DNA of 64,000 nucleotides from Paenarthrobacter sp. (GCA_031179305.1 JAPSHX010000004.1:1-64000); one strand, 5' to 3'. Positions 49,601 through 58,564 are shown, counted from the stretch's first letter. Notes: generated by a model not told the origin, from the letters alone. Translations and numbers: made by a program.

Positions 49601-51955
49601 TTAGCGGATGATCGGAAGGCCCGCCGTCGGGAAGACGCTGGGGAAGATCGACGGCGGCGGGACGGGTACGGTGTCCAGCGGCAGAGTCACGGATTCCGCG
49701 CCAACAGTGACGTCGTAACCCCGCACATCAATCCGCAGCGGCTCGTCACTGTAATCCGGCCCGGATACGAGCGTCAGGGCAATGGAACCCTGTGACAGAT
49801 CCACGGCCAGCAGGCGTCCCTGCACTTTGAGCCGGAAGGACAGGCCGTCCCACTCCGAGGGCAGGCGAGGATCAAAGCGCAGCACCTCGCCCTGGTCCCG
49901 CATTCCTGCGAAACCGCACACCAAGGAGCTCCAGATGCCGCCAGTGGAGGCGATGTGGACGCCGTCGATGGTGTTGCCATGGGAGTTGTCGAGGTCAATG
50001 AACAGTGCCTCGGTGAAGTGCTTCAGTGCAACGTCTCCGTACCCAACCTCGGCCGCCATGATGCCCTGCACACAGGCGGATAGGGTGGAGTCGCCGGTGG
50101 TGATGGGATCGTAGAAGTCGAAAGCGCGCTGCTTTTCCTCGGCCGTGAAATCCTGCCACTGCAGGAACATGGCCAGCACGGTGTCAGCCTGCTTGAGGAC
50201 CTGGTGCCGGTAGATCACCAAAGGGTGGAAGTTCAGCAGCAACGGGTACTTGGACTTGGGTGTGTTCCAGTCCCACGGCTCCAGCGTCATGAAGTCGTTG
50301 TCCTGGCTGAAGACCTCCAGGTGAGGGTCGTAGGGTAGCGACATCCGCTCGGCCGCCTGCCGCCACACCATGCGCTCGGTTTCGGCAATCCCTTCATGCT
50401 CCAGCGCGGCGGCTGCCCGCAGATTGAAGCGCGCCATGACGTTGGTGTACAAGTTGTCGTTAACCACCGCCGTGTACTCATCCGGGCCGGTGACGCCGTG
50501 GATGTGGAACATTCCGTCCTTGCCGAAGAAGCCCAGCGAGGCCCACATTCGTGCTGTCTCAATCAGCAGGTCGGCACCGAGTTCGCCGCTGAAGGTGTCA
50601 TCGCCGCTGGCCCACTGGTATCGGTTGGCTGCGAAGGCGATGGCCGCGGCAATGTGGAACTGGGCAGTACCGGCTGCGTAGTAGGCGCTGGCTTCGAGGC
50701 CGTTGATGGTCCGCCACGGGAAAAGAGCACCGTCCACGCTGAGTTCCTTGGCTCGGACGCGCGCATCCGGCAGCATCGCATGCCGGGACTCCAGCACCTT
50801 CCGTGCACCGCAAGGATTGGTGTAGGTCAGGTATGGCAGGAGGTAGACCTCCTGGTCCCAGAAGTAGTGGCCCTCGTAGCCGGAACCACTTACCCCCTTT
50901 GCCGGAATACCCGCAACTCCCGCCCGGGCAGTGGCCTGCGCCAGCTGGAACAACCCCCACCGCACGGCCTGCTGCATCTCTGGCTGACCTCCGATTGAGA
51001 TGTCCGCCGTGGTCCAGTATTCGTCGTAGTGGGCCTTGCTCTGGGCCAGGATGTCTGAGAAGGACACCAGGTTCGCTTCGGCTTCGGCCGTAAGGCTTTC
51101 ACCACGGTCTTCAGCGTCGGAGGAGCCGGCAACCACGTAACTGACCGACTTCTCCAAACGGAAAGTGTCGCCGTCGTGAATGGCCAAAACGTAGCGGACG
51201 GACGATTCGTCCTCCGCCACCAAGGTCTCGAACGGCTGGCCTTCAGCCGAAATCCAATGGTCCACGGCCATGGCGACGCGCTGGCGGGACTCGGACGTTT
51301 CCCATGCCAGCCGAAGCGAGCCGTCCGCGCCTTGGAGGTGCAGCGGCAGCAGGACCCGGCCAGCGTGCCGGCCCGAGCGACGGGGGTCGTGGACCGAGTG
51401 GTCCTCAACAGGTTGGTCCTGGCGGTTGACGACGCCGGAGGTGATGTCCGCGGATACGTCGCGGTCAGCTGTCAGCGACAGTTCCAGGCCCAGACACCCG
51501 CGGGAGTCGAAGCCTACAGCGCGACGCTCCACCGTGGTGACGGTAGCGCCCGAACGGCAGGCCCAGGTGATGCTTTCCTCGTAGACGCCTGTGGAAAAGT
51601 CCACGCTTCGGCGATAGTCCAGCACCGTGGATTCGGCCAGGCTCAGGGCCTCGCCGTCAATAGAGACGGTGAAGTTGTTCGCGTCCGGCACATAGACAAT
51701 CCGCTGGCCGGTCCGGGCAAAACCATAAGCATTCTCGGCGTGCTTGATGTCCCAAATCTCATGGAAGCCGTTGACGAACGTGCCAGGAAGTTCGCCGTCC
51801 CCGGCCGTTGAATGCGAGCCACGAATACCAAGGTGGCCGTTGCCAAGCGCGAACAGCGTCTCCAGCGTTCCCTCGTCACCGGGGACGTGGATATTCTCCA
51901 CGAGCTTCCAGGGCTCGCAGGGGAAGCGAAGCCGATCGGAGCTGATGAGTGCCAT
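49601..51955 (-). CDS. Glycoside hydrolase family 65 disaccharide phosphorylase
   Basis: 784 residues, the normal size. N-terminal beta-sandwich with LETLFALGNGHLGIRGSHS, linker, then the (alpha/alpha)6 barrel: FWDQEVYLLPYLTYTNP (about 366-382) and HGVTGPDEYTAVVNDNLYTN with the general-acid Glu near residue 490, close to the Glu known in maltose phosphorylase. The reaction is phosphorolysis of an alpha-glucosyl disaccharide (maltose, trehalose, kojibiose or nigerose) to beta-glucose 1-phosphate and glucose; which sugar cannot be told. The upstream phosphoglucomutase supports the beta-G1P product. Confidence 0.93.
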   Translation of the reverse strand: MALISSDRLRFPCEPWKLVENIHVPGDEGTLETLFALGNGHLGIRGSHSTAGDGELPGTFVNGFHEIWDIKHAENAYGFARTGQRIVYVPDANNFTVSIDGEALSLAESTVLDYRRSVDFSTGVYEESITWACRSGATVTTVERRAVGFDSRGCLGLELSLTADRDVSADITSGVVNRQDQPVEDHSVHDPRRSGRHAGRVLLPLHLQGADGSLRLAWETSESRQRVAMAVDHWISAEGQPFETLVAEDESSVRYVLAIHDGDTFRLEKSVSYVVAGSSDAEDRGESLTAEAEANLVSFSDILAQSKAHYDEYWTTADISIGGQPEMQQAVRWGLFQLAQATARAGVAGIPAKGVSGSGYEGHYFWDQEVYLLPYLTYTNPCGARKVLESRHAMLPDARVRAKELSVDGALFPWRTINGLEASAYYAAGTAQFHIAAAIAFAANRYQWASGDDTFSGELGADLLIETARMWASLGFFGKDGMFHIHGVTGPDEYTAVVNDNLYTNVMARFNLRAAAALEHEGIAETERMVWRQAAERMSLPYDPHLEVFSQDNDFMTLEPWDWNTPKSKYPLLLNFHPLVIYRHQVLKQADTVLAMFLQWQDFTAEEKQRAFDFYDPITTGDSTLSACVQGIMAAEVGYGDVALKHFTEALFIDLDNSHGNTIDGVHIASTGGIWSSLVCGFAGMRDQGEVLRFDPRLPSEWDGLSFRLKVQGRLLAVDLSQGSIALTLVSGPDYSDEPLRIDVRGYDVTVGAESVTLPLDTVPVPPPSIFPSVFPTAGLPIIR

Positions 51956-51985
51956 GGGCTGTTGAAGTCCTTCGAAAAAGTAGGG

Positions 51986-52717
51986 TCAGAGAAGATCGTT
52001 GAGGTCGTCCACCACCAGCGTGGCGCCGGCGTCGAGCAAGGTTTTTCGGCCTGCCCCGCGGTCCACGCCGATTACGGCGTAAAAGGGTGCACCCGCGCCG
52101 GCCTGGACGCCTGACACTGCGTCCTCAACCACGATGCATTCCTCCACAGGCACGCCCAGCAGGCTTGCTCCATAGACGTAGGTGGCCGGGTCCGGCTTGC
52201 CGGGAAGTCCGACGCCGGCAGCAACCTGACCGTCGACGACCACCTCAAAGTGGTGGTCGAGCCCGGCGGCCTTCAGAACCGCAGGCGCGTTTCTCGAGGA
52301 GGACACCACCGCCACCTTGAGACCCAGTTCCACTGCGGCGTTGATGAACTTGACCGAGCCCTCATACGGCTCAACGCCGCGGGAGTTCACGATCTCGTTG
52401 AAAATCGCGTTCTTGCGGTTGCCCAGGCCCTGCACGGTCTCGTTGTCCGGGTGGTCATGAACCGGGCCTTCGGGCAGCGTAATGCCGCGGGATGTCAGGA
52501 AATCACGGACGCCGTCGAAGCGAGGCTTGCCATCGATGTGATCGAAGTAGTCGCTCTCCTGGTAGCCCTGGGGGTGGCCCGTTGCGGCCAGGTAGCCGTC
52601 GAAAAGTTCCTGCCACGCCTGCTCATGCACCACGGCAGTGGGCGTCAGCACGCCGTCGAGGTCGAACAACATCGCTGAGGCGCCAGTCCAGGCGTTACGA
52701 AGATCAGTCATGTGCAT
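51986..52717 (-). CDS. Beta-phosphoglucomutase family HAD hydrolase
   Basis: 243 residues (241 from a second ATG at 52711). HAD motif I is MLFDLDGVLTPTAVVHEQAW with the nucleophile Asp and the +2 Asp; the cap contains the expected 'FDHIDGKPRFDGVRDFL'; motif II VAVVSSSRNA and motif III/IV GKPDPATYVYGA and CIVVEDAVSGVQAG follow. It should convert beta-glucose 1-phosphate to glucose 6-phosphate, completing use of the disaccharide cleaved by the GH65 enzyme 30 bases downstream. Starts 8 bases after the decayed lacI gene. Confidence 0.92.
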   Translation of the reverse strand: MHMTDLRNAWTGASAMLFDLDGVLTPTAVVHEQAWQELFDGYLAATGHPQGYQESDYFDHIDGKPRFDGVRDFLTSRGITLPEGPVHDHPDNETVQGLGNRKNAIFNEIVNSRGVEPYEGSVKFINAAVELGLKVAVVSSSRNAPAVLKAAGLDHHFEVVVDGQVAAGVGLPGKPDPATYVYGASLLGVPVEECIVVEDAVSGVQAGAGAPFYAVIGVDRGAGRKTLLDAGATLVVDDLNDLL

Positions 52718-52725
52718 TGTTCCGT

Positions 52726-53157
52726 TCAGCGCTTGTGGCGCGTGGTCTTGCGTTCGATGAGCTTGGTATCGAGCAGGTGGTTGGAGGGTTGATGGGGGTT
52801 TTCAGTATTCAGCGGGCGTTCACACAACAGATTCGCTGCGAAGGCACGTTGGTCGGCGACGGTTGCGCCACGGTGCTCAGGCCAAGGAACCAGCTCATGG
52901 GGGATCGCCCAGGCCGATCACGGACAGGTTCTTGGAGGTGATCATCCAGCGCACGCTTGAAGCCACGGAACCGTGGAGTCTCGGTCACAACGGAGTGTTC
53001 ATTGCTCGAGAGGACGGCCAAGTCCCAATGGCCCAGCCCCAGCAGGTGTTGGGTAGCCTGCCAGGCTGCGTGTTCGTCATCGATACCTATATTGTCCCAC
53101 GGAACATTTCGCATGCCCACGCTGGACTTGGTGCGGAGGTTCTGAGTCCTAACCATG
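52726..53157 (-). pseudogene. Decayed LacI-family repressor
   Basis: Pieces of a LacI repressor lie in different frames. NIGIDDEHAAWQATQHLLGL with 'FRGFKRALDDH' is the first part of the sugar-binding domain. In the next frame come KNLSVIGLGDPP, then PMSWFLGLSTVAQP in the previous frame after a CCCCC run, and finally DQRAFAANLLCERPLN with 'HLLDTKLIERKTTRHKR' ending at TGA 52726-52728. The helix-turn-helix is missing, and about 70 residues are gone between RALDDH and NLSVIG. The gene is therefore dead. It once led the operon with the phosphoglucomutase and GH65 genes. Confidence 0.88.
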
Positions 53158-53229
53158 AAAGACGGCCTTAACCCTTTCCATCCTCGTCTGACGCCTTGTC
53201 GTGAGCCCGGACGGGGACACAGCCAAAAG

Positions 53230-53243
53230 TGTAAGCGCTTACA
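53230..53243. promoter_or_regulatory. Perfect LacI/GalR-type operator
   Basis: TGTAAGCGCTTACA is a perfect 14-base palindrome of the LacI-family type with the central CG. It lies upstream of the decayed lacI gene and so upstream of the whole lacI-phosphoglucomutase-GH65 operon. It could now be bound only by another LacI-family protein from elsewhere. Confidence 0.8.
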
Positions 53244-53342
53244 ATTTTGTCATTCAATAGAGTGCAGTCGAATCCGATATTGTGACGCGAATCTCGCGGA
53301 ATGCTTGATTCCGAGGCCTGGATGCCTTCTAATCCTTGGGGC

Positions 53343-53960
53343 TTAACCCAGGACGTAGTACTTCAGGAACGCGCTCACATCCACCAATTCGGGAGGTTCG
53401 ATCCTATGTCCCATCCCCGGATAGGTCCGCGCCGTCAGTGCCACGTTGGCGTTCAACCACTCCTCGGTGTGGGCTATGGCGTATTCATTGATCACGGGAT
53501 CAGCCTTGTCCCGCCCCCAGAAGAAGGGTGGCGGAGCATCGAAGGACTCACTCAGTGCCAGGAGATCGTTGTCCAGGACGAACCCGGACAGGCCGACGGT
53601 TGCCTTAAAGACGTTGGGCCGCAGACGGAGGAGCGTGCTGGCCATGGCCATACCCTGCGAATAGCCCAGCAAGCTGACGCTGCTGTGGTGGTCCTTGACG
53701 GAGTTGATCCAGTTGAACACGGAGTTGGTGGACGCAATGACGTCGGCGAAGTCGTTGGTCAGGAAGTAATCCAGCAGGAACCAGCCGTAGTGGTCACCAA
53801 TGATCTTGGGGCCGCGAAGTGCCGCGCAAGTGAACTCGCCGGGAAGGTGCGGAAATAGGTCAACCATACGCTGCTCGCTGGTGCCATACCCGTGCATCAT
53901 CACCAGCAACGGCGTGCCCTTGCGCTGGTTTTCGGGCTTCGACCACACCACTGATTCCAT
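53343..53960 (-). CDS. Alpha/beta hydrolase, carboxylesterase/phospholipase type
   Basis: 205 residues. PLLVMMHGYGTSEQRMVDLF gives the oxyanion region, SLLGYSQGMAMASTLL the nucleophile Ser (GxSxG), an Asp in KADPVINEYA and the His in YPGMGHRIEPPEL, as in the small carboxylesterase (EstB/YpfH-like) family. No signal peptide. Divergent from the AraC gene, 26 bases apart, so they share a promoter region. Substrate unknown. Confidence 0.88.
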   Translation of the reverse strand: MESVVWSKPENQRKGTPLLVMMHGYGTSEQRMVDLFPHLPGEFTCAALRGPKIIGDHYGWFLLDYFLTNDFADVIASTNSVFNWINSVKDHHSSVSLLGYSQGMAMASTLLRLRPNVFKATVGLSGFVLDNDLLALSESFDAPPPFFWGRDKADPVINEYAIAHTEEWLNANVALTARTYPGMGHRIEPPELVDVSAFLKYYVLG

Positions 53961-53986
53961 GGGGACGAGCCTAGTAGACTGTGCCC

Positions 53987-54427
53987 ATGACTCCGCAGGA
54001 CCTGGCCAACCTGGCCCATCTGCGGCGCGCCCGCGACTTCATCGATCGCGAATACGCGCGTCCCCTGGACGTGCCCACCATGGCAGCCGGCGCACTGATG
54101 TCCCCCGCGCATTTCTCCCGCCAATTCAAGGCCGCCTACGGCGAATCACCTTACAACTACCTCATGACAAGACGGATCGAACGCGCCATGGCCCTGCTCC
54201 GGGCGGGAGCAAGCGTTACCGACGCCTGCATGGAGGTGGGCTGTACCTCCCTGGGGTCGTTCAGTAGCCGCTTCACGGAGGTCGTGGGCATCAACCCCAG
54301 CGAATACCGCGCCCGGGAGCACCACGCGGTGAAGGCCATGCCCAACTGCATCGCGAAGCAGCACACACGTCCTGAAAGAACCGGGAATAAAAATCTGAGC
54401 AGGATTGAAGAAGCATCAGCGTCATAA
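53987..54427 (+). CDS. AraC-family regulator, DNA-binding domain only
   Basis: 146 residues from ATG 53987 (MTPQDLANLA). Two helix-turn-helix units fill residues about 10-110: VPTMAAGALMSPAHFSRQFK and VTDACMEVGCTSLGSFSSRF, ending at 'INPSEYRAR'. No sensor domain; a ~35-residue basic tail follows. Twenty bases before a VOC-family gene, as in other AraC-glyoxalase pairs in Actinobacteria. Confidence 0.9.
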   Translation: MTPQDLANLAHLRRARDFIDREYARPLDVPTMAAGALMSPAHFSRQFKAAYGESPYNYLMTRRIERAMALLRAGASVTDACMEVGCTSLGSFSSRFTEVVGINPSEYRAREHHAVKAMPNCIAKQHTRPERTGNKNLSRIEEASAS

Positions 54428-54446
54428 CGGCAATAGCGTGTGATTC

Positions 54447-54848
54447 ATGAACATTTCATTGAAGTACGCACACGTCACAGTCAACGATGTTGATGAGTCG
54501 CTCGCCTTCTACCGGGACGCCTTGGGTTTTGACGTTCGGAACGACGTAGGCTCCGACGGACAGCGCTGGGTAACCATCGGCAGCGACGCCCAACCTGATC
54601 TTGAGCTGGTCCTTTCGCCGCCGCACGCCGGCCGCTCACAGGCAGACGGCGACGCCATCCAGGAACTCCTCACCAAGGGCGTCATGCCCATGCTTGTGTT
54701 CACCACGGATGATCTCGACGCCACTTTCGAAAAGCTACGCGCATCCGGCGCGGAGGTACTCCAGGAACCCATCGACCAGCCGTGGGGCCCGCGCGACTGC
54801 GCCTTCCGCGACCCCTCGGGCAACATGATCCGTATCAATCAGGGCTAA
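54447..54848 (+). CDS. VOC-family glyoxalase-like protein
   Basis: 133 residues. YAHVTVNDVDESLAFYRDAL and 'LVFTTDDLDATFEKLRASGA' mark the two VOC halves, and 'PWGPRDCAFRDPSGNMIRIN' the typical C-terminus. Possible roles are glyoxalase, bleomycin-type resistance or dioxygenase; no metal ligands are certain. Operon with the AraC gene. Confidence 0.9.
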   Translation: MNISLKYAHVTVNDVDESLAFYRDALGFDVRNDVGSDGQRWVTIGSDAQPDLELVLSPPHAGRSQADGDAIQELLTKGVMPMLVFTTDDLDATFEKLRASGAEVLQEPIDQPWGPRDCAFRDPSGNMIRINQG

Positions 54849-54851
54849 CTG

Positions 54852-55988
54852 TCAGAGACTAATCAAGCCGGCATCCGACCGTTCGCCGTCCTGATGCGTG
54901 GAGGTGATTGCGGCTGTTACGACGTCGGACAGCCGCAACCGCCGGCTATATGCTTGCCGCTGCAGTCGCTCGCCCGTTCCGCGCCGAAGGATGTTCGCCA
55001 CTCCGGACCGCGCGAGAGCGAGGTCCCCTGACTCGGTCAGGGCACGGCGGATGTGCCGGAGCAGGGCGCCGGCCACATCAGCGGCAGCAAATGGCGCCTG
55101 CTCCAGCGGGTGCAGCAACTGGTCGTTGACGCCGAAACGGCTTGCTTTCCAGTTGGCCATGCGGATCACCGGCGTCAAAGTGCTCGACGGCGGTTCCCCC
55201 TTGCGCCATTCGCTTGCCGACGTTTCCACAAGGGCACGTGCGAGGACCGCAATGGTGAGGGCGTCTTCGGCGTAGAGACAGACGTCGGCAATCCGAAGTT
55301 CCACCGTCGGGTGTCCCCTGGACAGGCGGGCGTCGAAGTAGATCATGCCCTCGTCCAGCGGTACTCCGGTGCCGAGCAGCTCTGAAAGCACTGCCCGGTA
55401 GCCGTCCGCCGTGCCGAAAACATCCATGGGACCCGCGGTGGGCCATCTGTTCCAAATCTGCGTGCGGTAACTGGCGAACCCTGTGTCAGCGCCCATCCAG
55501 TACGGGGAGTTGGCGCTGAGCGCCAAGAGGACCGGCAACCAATGGCGCATCCGGTCCAGGACTGCAACGCCCTCCTCCGGCGACTCAATGGACACGTGGA
55601 CGTGGAAGCCGCAGGTGAGTTGCTCACGGGAAATCAAGCCAAATTCCGTGCCCATGGTTGCGTAGCGCTGATTGCCCGTGGTGGGTGTGGCATGGAAGAC
55701 CGGCGGGGTGGCCAGCGCGGCAACCCGCGCCCCGACAACCCGGGCAGCGGAGTCGGCCAACGCCCGACCGGCCCGGATCTCGGTCCCAAGTTCCCTGGCG
55801 GTCCGGCAGGGCTGCGAGTTGACTTCGATCTGTTCCTGTTTGAACTCCGACTTCAGCGAGGGTTCGTTGGGGTTTGGGTCCTGCCCCTCTGCGGAGGCCA
55901 CATCCAGGATGTCGGCTGCCAATGCCAAGGGCATGCCGTCCACGGGATCGGCAATCAGGAGTTCCTCCTCCACACCAAACGTGCGCAT
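54852..55988 (-). CDS. YbdK-type carboxylate-amine ligase (glutamate-cysteine ligase-like)
   Basis: 378 residues from ATG 55988, 7 bases after GGGGAGGG. MRTFGVEEELLIADPVDGMP is the conserved start (GVEEE, metal and ATP binding), followed by LKSEFKQEQIEVNSQPC, CGFHVHVSIES and 'TVELRIADVC'. The family (YbdK, GCS2) makes gamma-glutamyl-type amide bonds weakly in vitro; the true acceptor is often unknown. In Actinobacteria some members serve mycothiol- or ergothioneine-related routes, but nothing nearby supports this. Convergent with the VOC gene, 3 bases apart. Confidence 0.9.
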   Translation of the reverse strand: MRTFGVEEELLIADPVDGMPLALAADILDVASAEGQDPNPNEPSLKSEFKQEQIEVNSQPCRTARELGTEIRAGRALADSAARVVGARVAALATPPVFHATPTTGNQRYATMGTEFGLISREQLTCGFHVHVSIESPEEGVAVLDRMRHWLPVLLALSANSPYWMGADTGFASYRTQIWNRWPTAGPMDVFGTADGYRAVLSELLGTGVPLDEGMIYFDARLSRGHPTVELRIADVCLYAEDALTIAVLARALVETSASEWRKGEPPSSTLTPVIRMANWKASRFGVNDQLLHPLEQAPFAAADVAGALLRHIRRALTESGDLALARSGVANILRRGTGERLQRQAYSRRLRLSDVVTAAITSTHQDGERSDAGLISL

Positions 55989-56026
55989 AGCCACCCTCCC
56001 CATGATGAGTTATTTAAAGGCGGCGG

Positions 56027-56485
56027 TTATCCAACGTGGCGGGGGACCTCCATTTGGAAACCGCAGCGGCAGTGGAGCACCTGCGTCTGCAGGTACACCT
56101 CAAGGAGGCTGGGACTCTCCGAATCGTCAGTGGTCCGGGGTGCCTCGATGACGCGTTCCGTGGGGCGTCCCAAGGTCATGGGATCACCGCAATGGGTGCA
56201 GCTGAACCAAAGACCCGCTGCGGAAGTGGAAAGAAATTCACTCTGGATGGCGGGTACCAAGGCGTCCAGACGGACTGCGTGGGCGTAAAACGTATCGCAT
56301 TCGCTACAGGTGTAGCTGACTTCGACGATCTCCGACTGGGTCGGTGTTGCTTCCACAACCGTCTCTACGAATATGTATGAATCAGTATTGCAAACGGTGC
56401 ACCACGGACGTACTCCAGTATCAACAGTTGCAGGCGCCCGCCCCTGTGCAGGCTTAGGGGCGGGAATCGGGGATCCAAGCGTCAT
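56027..56485 (-). CDS. Zinc-ribbon-type protein, paralog A
   Basis: 152 residues from ATG 56485 (AGGAG 7 bases upstream). Cysteine pairs: PWCTVCNTDSYIFVE, YTCSECDTFYAHA, SCTHCGDPM and HCRCGFQMEV, so two four-Cys zinc sites are likely. Between them are helical and acidic stretches. It is clearly related to the protein at 57656-58087 (same order of Cys pairs, same CGFxMEx ending). No known family name. Function may be nucleic-acid or protein binding. Lies behind the second GAF-ANTAR gene on the same strand. Confidence 0.7.
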   Translation of the reverse strand: MTLGSPIPAPKPAQGRAPATVDTGVRPWCTVCNTDSYIFVETVVEATPTQSEIVEVSYTCSECDTFYAHAVRLDALVPAIQSEFLSTSAAGLWFSCTHCGDPMTLGRPTERVIEAPRTTDDSESPSLLEVYLQTQVLHCRCGFQMEVPRHVG

Positions 56486-56704
56486 TGCCATTCTCCTTTT
56501 GTTCCTTCACGGAGCCTGCATGGAGACACGCTGTGAGCCGGCCGAAAGGGGCCACGGCTAAAAGGTGCAGTTTTTGGACCATACGGGATGGCTCCAACTC
56601 ATGAGGCTCCAAGGGCTATCTGCTTAACCCATGTATGAATGTAGTTCACTAGTGGCGCCCGTCACAAGTGAGGGGGTTGCCGCCTACCCTTTGTGCGCGG
56701 GCTT

Positions 56705-57478
56705 TTATGCTTCGAAGTGGGCCACGGGAGCTTCCTTGGCCACGCTCTTGACGAGGGTCTCCGCGACATCCCGCAGTTTCTGGTTTCGGGTACTCGATGC
56801 CTTCTTGAGGATTTGAAACGCTTCTTCCTGCGTACAGCGGTTTTGACCCATGATGATTCCACTGGCCAGGTCGATCACCGTACGAGTCTGCATGGCTTCC
56901 TGCAGATCGTCAGCGTGCTGCTGCTTCACACCAATCCGTACAGCAAGCCGCAGCGAGCGCTCGGCCTGGCTTGCGTACAGTTCGCAATTACGGATGGTGG
57001 CGTCATCAAATGCGTGGGCTTGCGGCGCGAAGAAGTTCAGGGCTGCCGTGGCTCCTTCATCCAGTTCCAGAGGCACGCAGAGCGCCGAAAGATGCCCTCG
57101 CTCGGCGATGACGCTGCAGTATTCCGACCACCTTTCCTCGATTGAGGTGTCAGGAACATGCTGGGTCCCATGGCTGCGCATCGCCTCCAGGCAAGGACCA
57201 TCACCGTACGCCTGCTGAACTTCATCGATCAGCCTGGCTTCATGGGTGTTTCCAGCTACCGTGGCAGTGCGGCGGCGCCGGCTGAGAGTGATGCCGCAGA
57301 GCACATCCATGCCAACAGCCTGGGACACGGCAGAAGCCGAAAAAACCGCGAGCTCATGCAGAAACCCGCCCACATCTTCGCTGTCTATCACCAGGTCCTG
57401 CAACTGCTCGGGCACCGAAACATCGTCGGGCGCGGAGACAGCATCCGGCGCCGCGAAATCAACGTTTATTTCGTCCAT
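56705..57478 (-). CDS. GAF-ANTAR regulatory protein (second in the window)
   Basis: 257 residues. GAF domain about 35-175 (YGDGPCLEAMRSHGTQHVPD), ANTAR domain about 190-245 (RTVIDLASGIIMGQNRCTQEE, then AFQILKKASSTRNQKL). Collinear with the protein at 22432-23169, with about half the residues alike by eye in the ANTAR part. It is flanked by two paralogous zinc-ribbon genes, one downstream on the same strand and one divergent. ANTAR proteins bind paired hexaloop RNA hairpins to prevent termination; possible targets are the leaders of these neighbours (inference). Confidence 0.9.
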   Translation of the reverse strand: MDEINVDFAAPDAVSAPDDVSVPEQLQDLVIDSEDVGGFLHELAVFSASAVSQAVGMDVLCGITLSRRRRTATVAGNTHEARLIDEVQQAYGDGPCLEAMRSHGTQHVPDTSIEERWSEYCSVIAERGHLSALCVPLELDEGATAALNFFAPQAHAFDDATIRNCELYASQAERSLRLAVRIGVKQQHADDLQEAMQTRTVIDLASGIIMGQNRCTQEEAFQILKKASSTRNQKLRDVAETLVKSVAKEAPVAHFEA

Positions 57479-57655
57479 GCCTCATTTTACTGTCGCCCAA
57501 GCCCAACTCGTCACCCGCCCGGCAATGGAAACAGAATCCTTGCATCTGGCGTGCACCTATGTGCACAATCGACCTATAGTCCACATCACAGGACTCAGGC
57601 TTTCCAGCTCATGCAGACGGGCGCCCCGCATTTTTTGATGCAGAGGTACAGACCC

Positions 57656-58087
57656 ATGCCGGCTCAGCCAGCGTCCAGAGTCCCGGACGAAGCACATCAA
57701 CCACCAGATGAACCGCTTTGGTGCTCTCGCTGCAATACGGACCAGCACCTTCTGGTGAACTCGATTCAGTCGCACTACCCACCCGCGCCCAACATGGTGG
57801 AAGTGGTCTACGAGTGCAACGTTTGCAGGTACTCCTACCAACATGTCGCGTCCGTGCGACGCGTGGCCGCGGTCCTGAACCGCCCCGGCATTCCCCAAGG
57901 CGTGCTGCAGTTCGGCGGTCAGTACCTCCACTGCGGTGAACCGATGAAAACCAAGAGCTGCGAACTTCGCAGGGTCCAGGCACCTCTGGTGCTGACTCCC
58001 GGAGCGCAGCTGCGGATGTACGAGGTACTTATCAATACACGCATCCTCGGGTGCCACTGCGGCTTCCGCATGGAAATCCCGGATTGA
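57656..58087 (+). CDS. Zinc-ribbon-type protein, paralog B
   Basis: 143 residues from ATG 57656 (CAGAGG about 9 bases upstream); ATG 57638 is an alternative. Cys pairs: LWCSRCNTDQH, YECNVCRYSYQHV, a single LHCGEPM, and GCHCGFRMEIPD. It matches paralog A in order and spacing except that the third pair (SCTHC in A) is reduced to YLHC, so the second zinc site may differ. Divergent from the GAF-ANTAR gene across 177 bases. Function unknown. Confidence 0.72.
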   Translation: MPAQPASRVPDEAHQPPDEPLWCSRCNTDQHLLVNSIQSHYPPAPNMVEVVYECNVCRYSYQHVASVRRVAAVLNRPGIPQGVLQFGGQYLHCGEPMKTKSCELRRVQAPLVLTPGAQLRMYEVLINTRILGCHCGFRMEIPD

Positions 58088-58143
58088 GGTTGGGGTCAAT
58101 GATGAACTACACCAACAATTCCGGAGCTACCGGGAGGGATAGC

Positions 58144-58347
58144 ATGCACGCAGAATCGCAACGAAAAGATCCTTCGACCACAGGTGGAAAGCTGGTGCAA
58201 GCCAGCAAGCGCCGCCTTCCGGATCCGCCGGATCCGGACAACCTCCCCATCGACTACCCGGGCTCGGGATGGGATTCCAGCAGGTATCCCTCTACCGTTC
58301 CGGGAAACCTTCGGCCGCAGCACTCCACCCGCCGGCAAAGCGCGTGA
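58144..58347 (+). CDS. Small Pro/Asp-rich hypothetical protein
   Basis: 67 residues from ATG 58144, 5 bases after GGGAGGG; an in-frame ATG at 58099 is less likely. Basic and Pro/Asp-rich (RRLPDPPDPDNLPIDYPG, GWDSSRYPSTVPG), likely disordered. 57 bases after paralog B and 2 bases before the next small gene, so these are probably co-transcribed. Not recognised. Confidence 0.5.
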   Translation: MHAESQRKDPSTTGGKLVQASKRRLPDPPDPDNLPIDYPGSGWDSSRYPSTVPGNLRPQHSTRRQSA

Positions 58348-58349
58348 TC

Positions 58350-58523
58350 ATGAGTGAATTCCCGCCGGACCCATCACATCCTGATCCCACCCGCGAGCCA
58401 GGGCCCACTCCTGAGCCCGTTCCGTTGCCGGAACCAGGGCCGGCACCCGTGCCGGATCCCACACCCGGGCCTGCCGTGCCTTCGCCACCAAGGCCGGGAG
58501 AACCTCCCGCGCCTTTGACGTAG
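58350..58523 (+). CDS. Small proline-rich hypothetical protein
   Basis: 57 residues from ATG 58350, starting 2 bases after the previous stop. About 40 percent proline in PEP/PDP-type repeats (EPVPLPEPGPAPVPDPTPGP), no hydrophobic segment, disordered. It could be a short linker-like or interaction protein, or a chance frame in GC-rich DNA; coupling to the previous gene favours reality. Confidence 0.45.
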   Translation: MSEFPPDPSHPDPTREPGPTPEPVPLPEPGPAPVPDPTPGPAVPSPPRPGEPPAPLT

Positions 58524-58564
58524 CCCACGCAGGCCGGGCACCCAGGCAGGTTCACTCCACAGAC

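Noticed and set aside
53155-53346. Short plus-strand frame next to the LacI operator
   Set aside because: Cys/Arg-rich, crosses the operator, no start signals; belongs to decayed repressor DNA.
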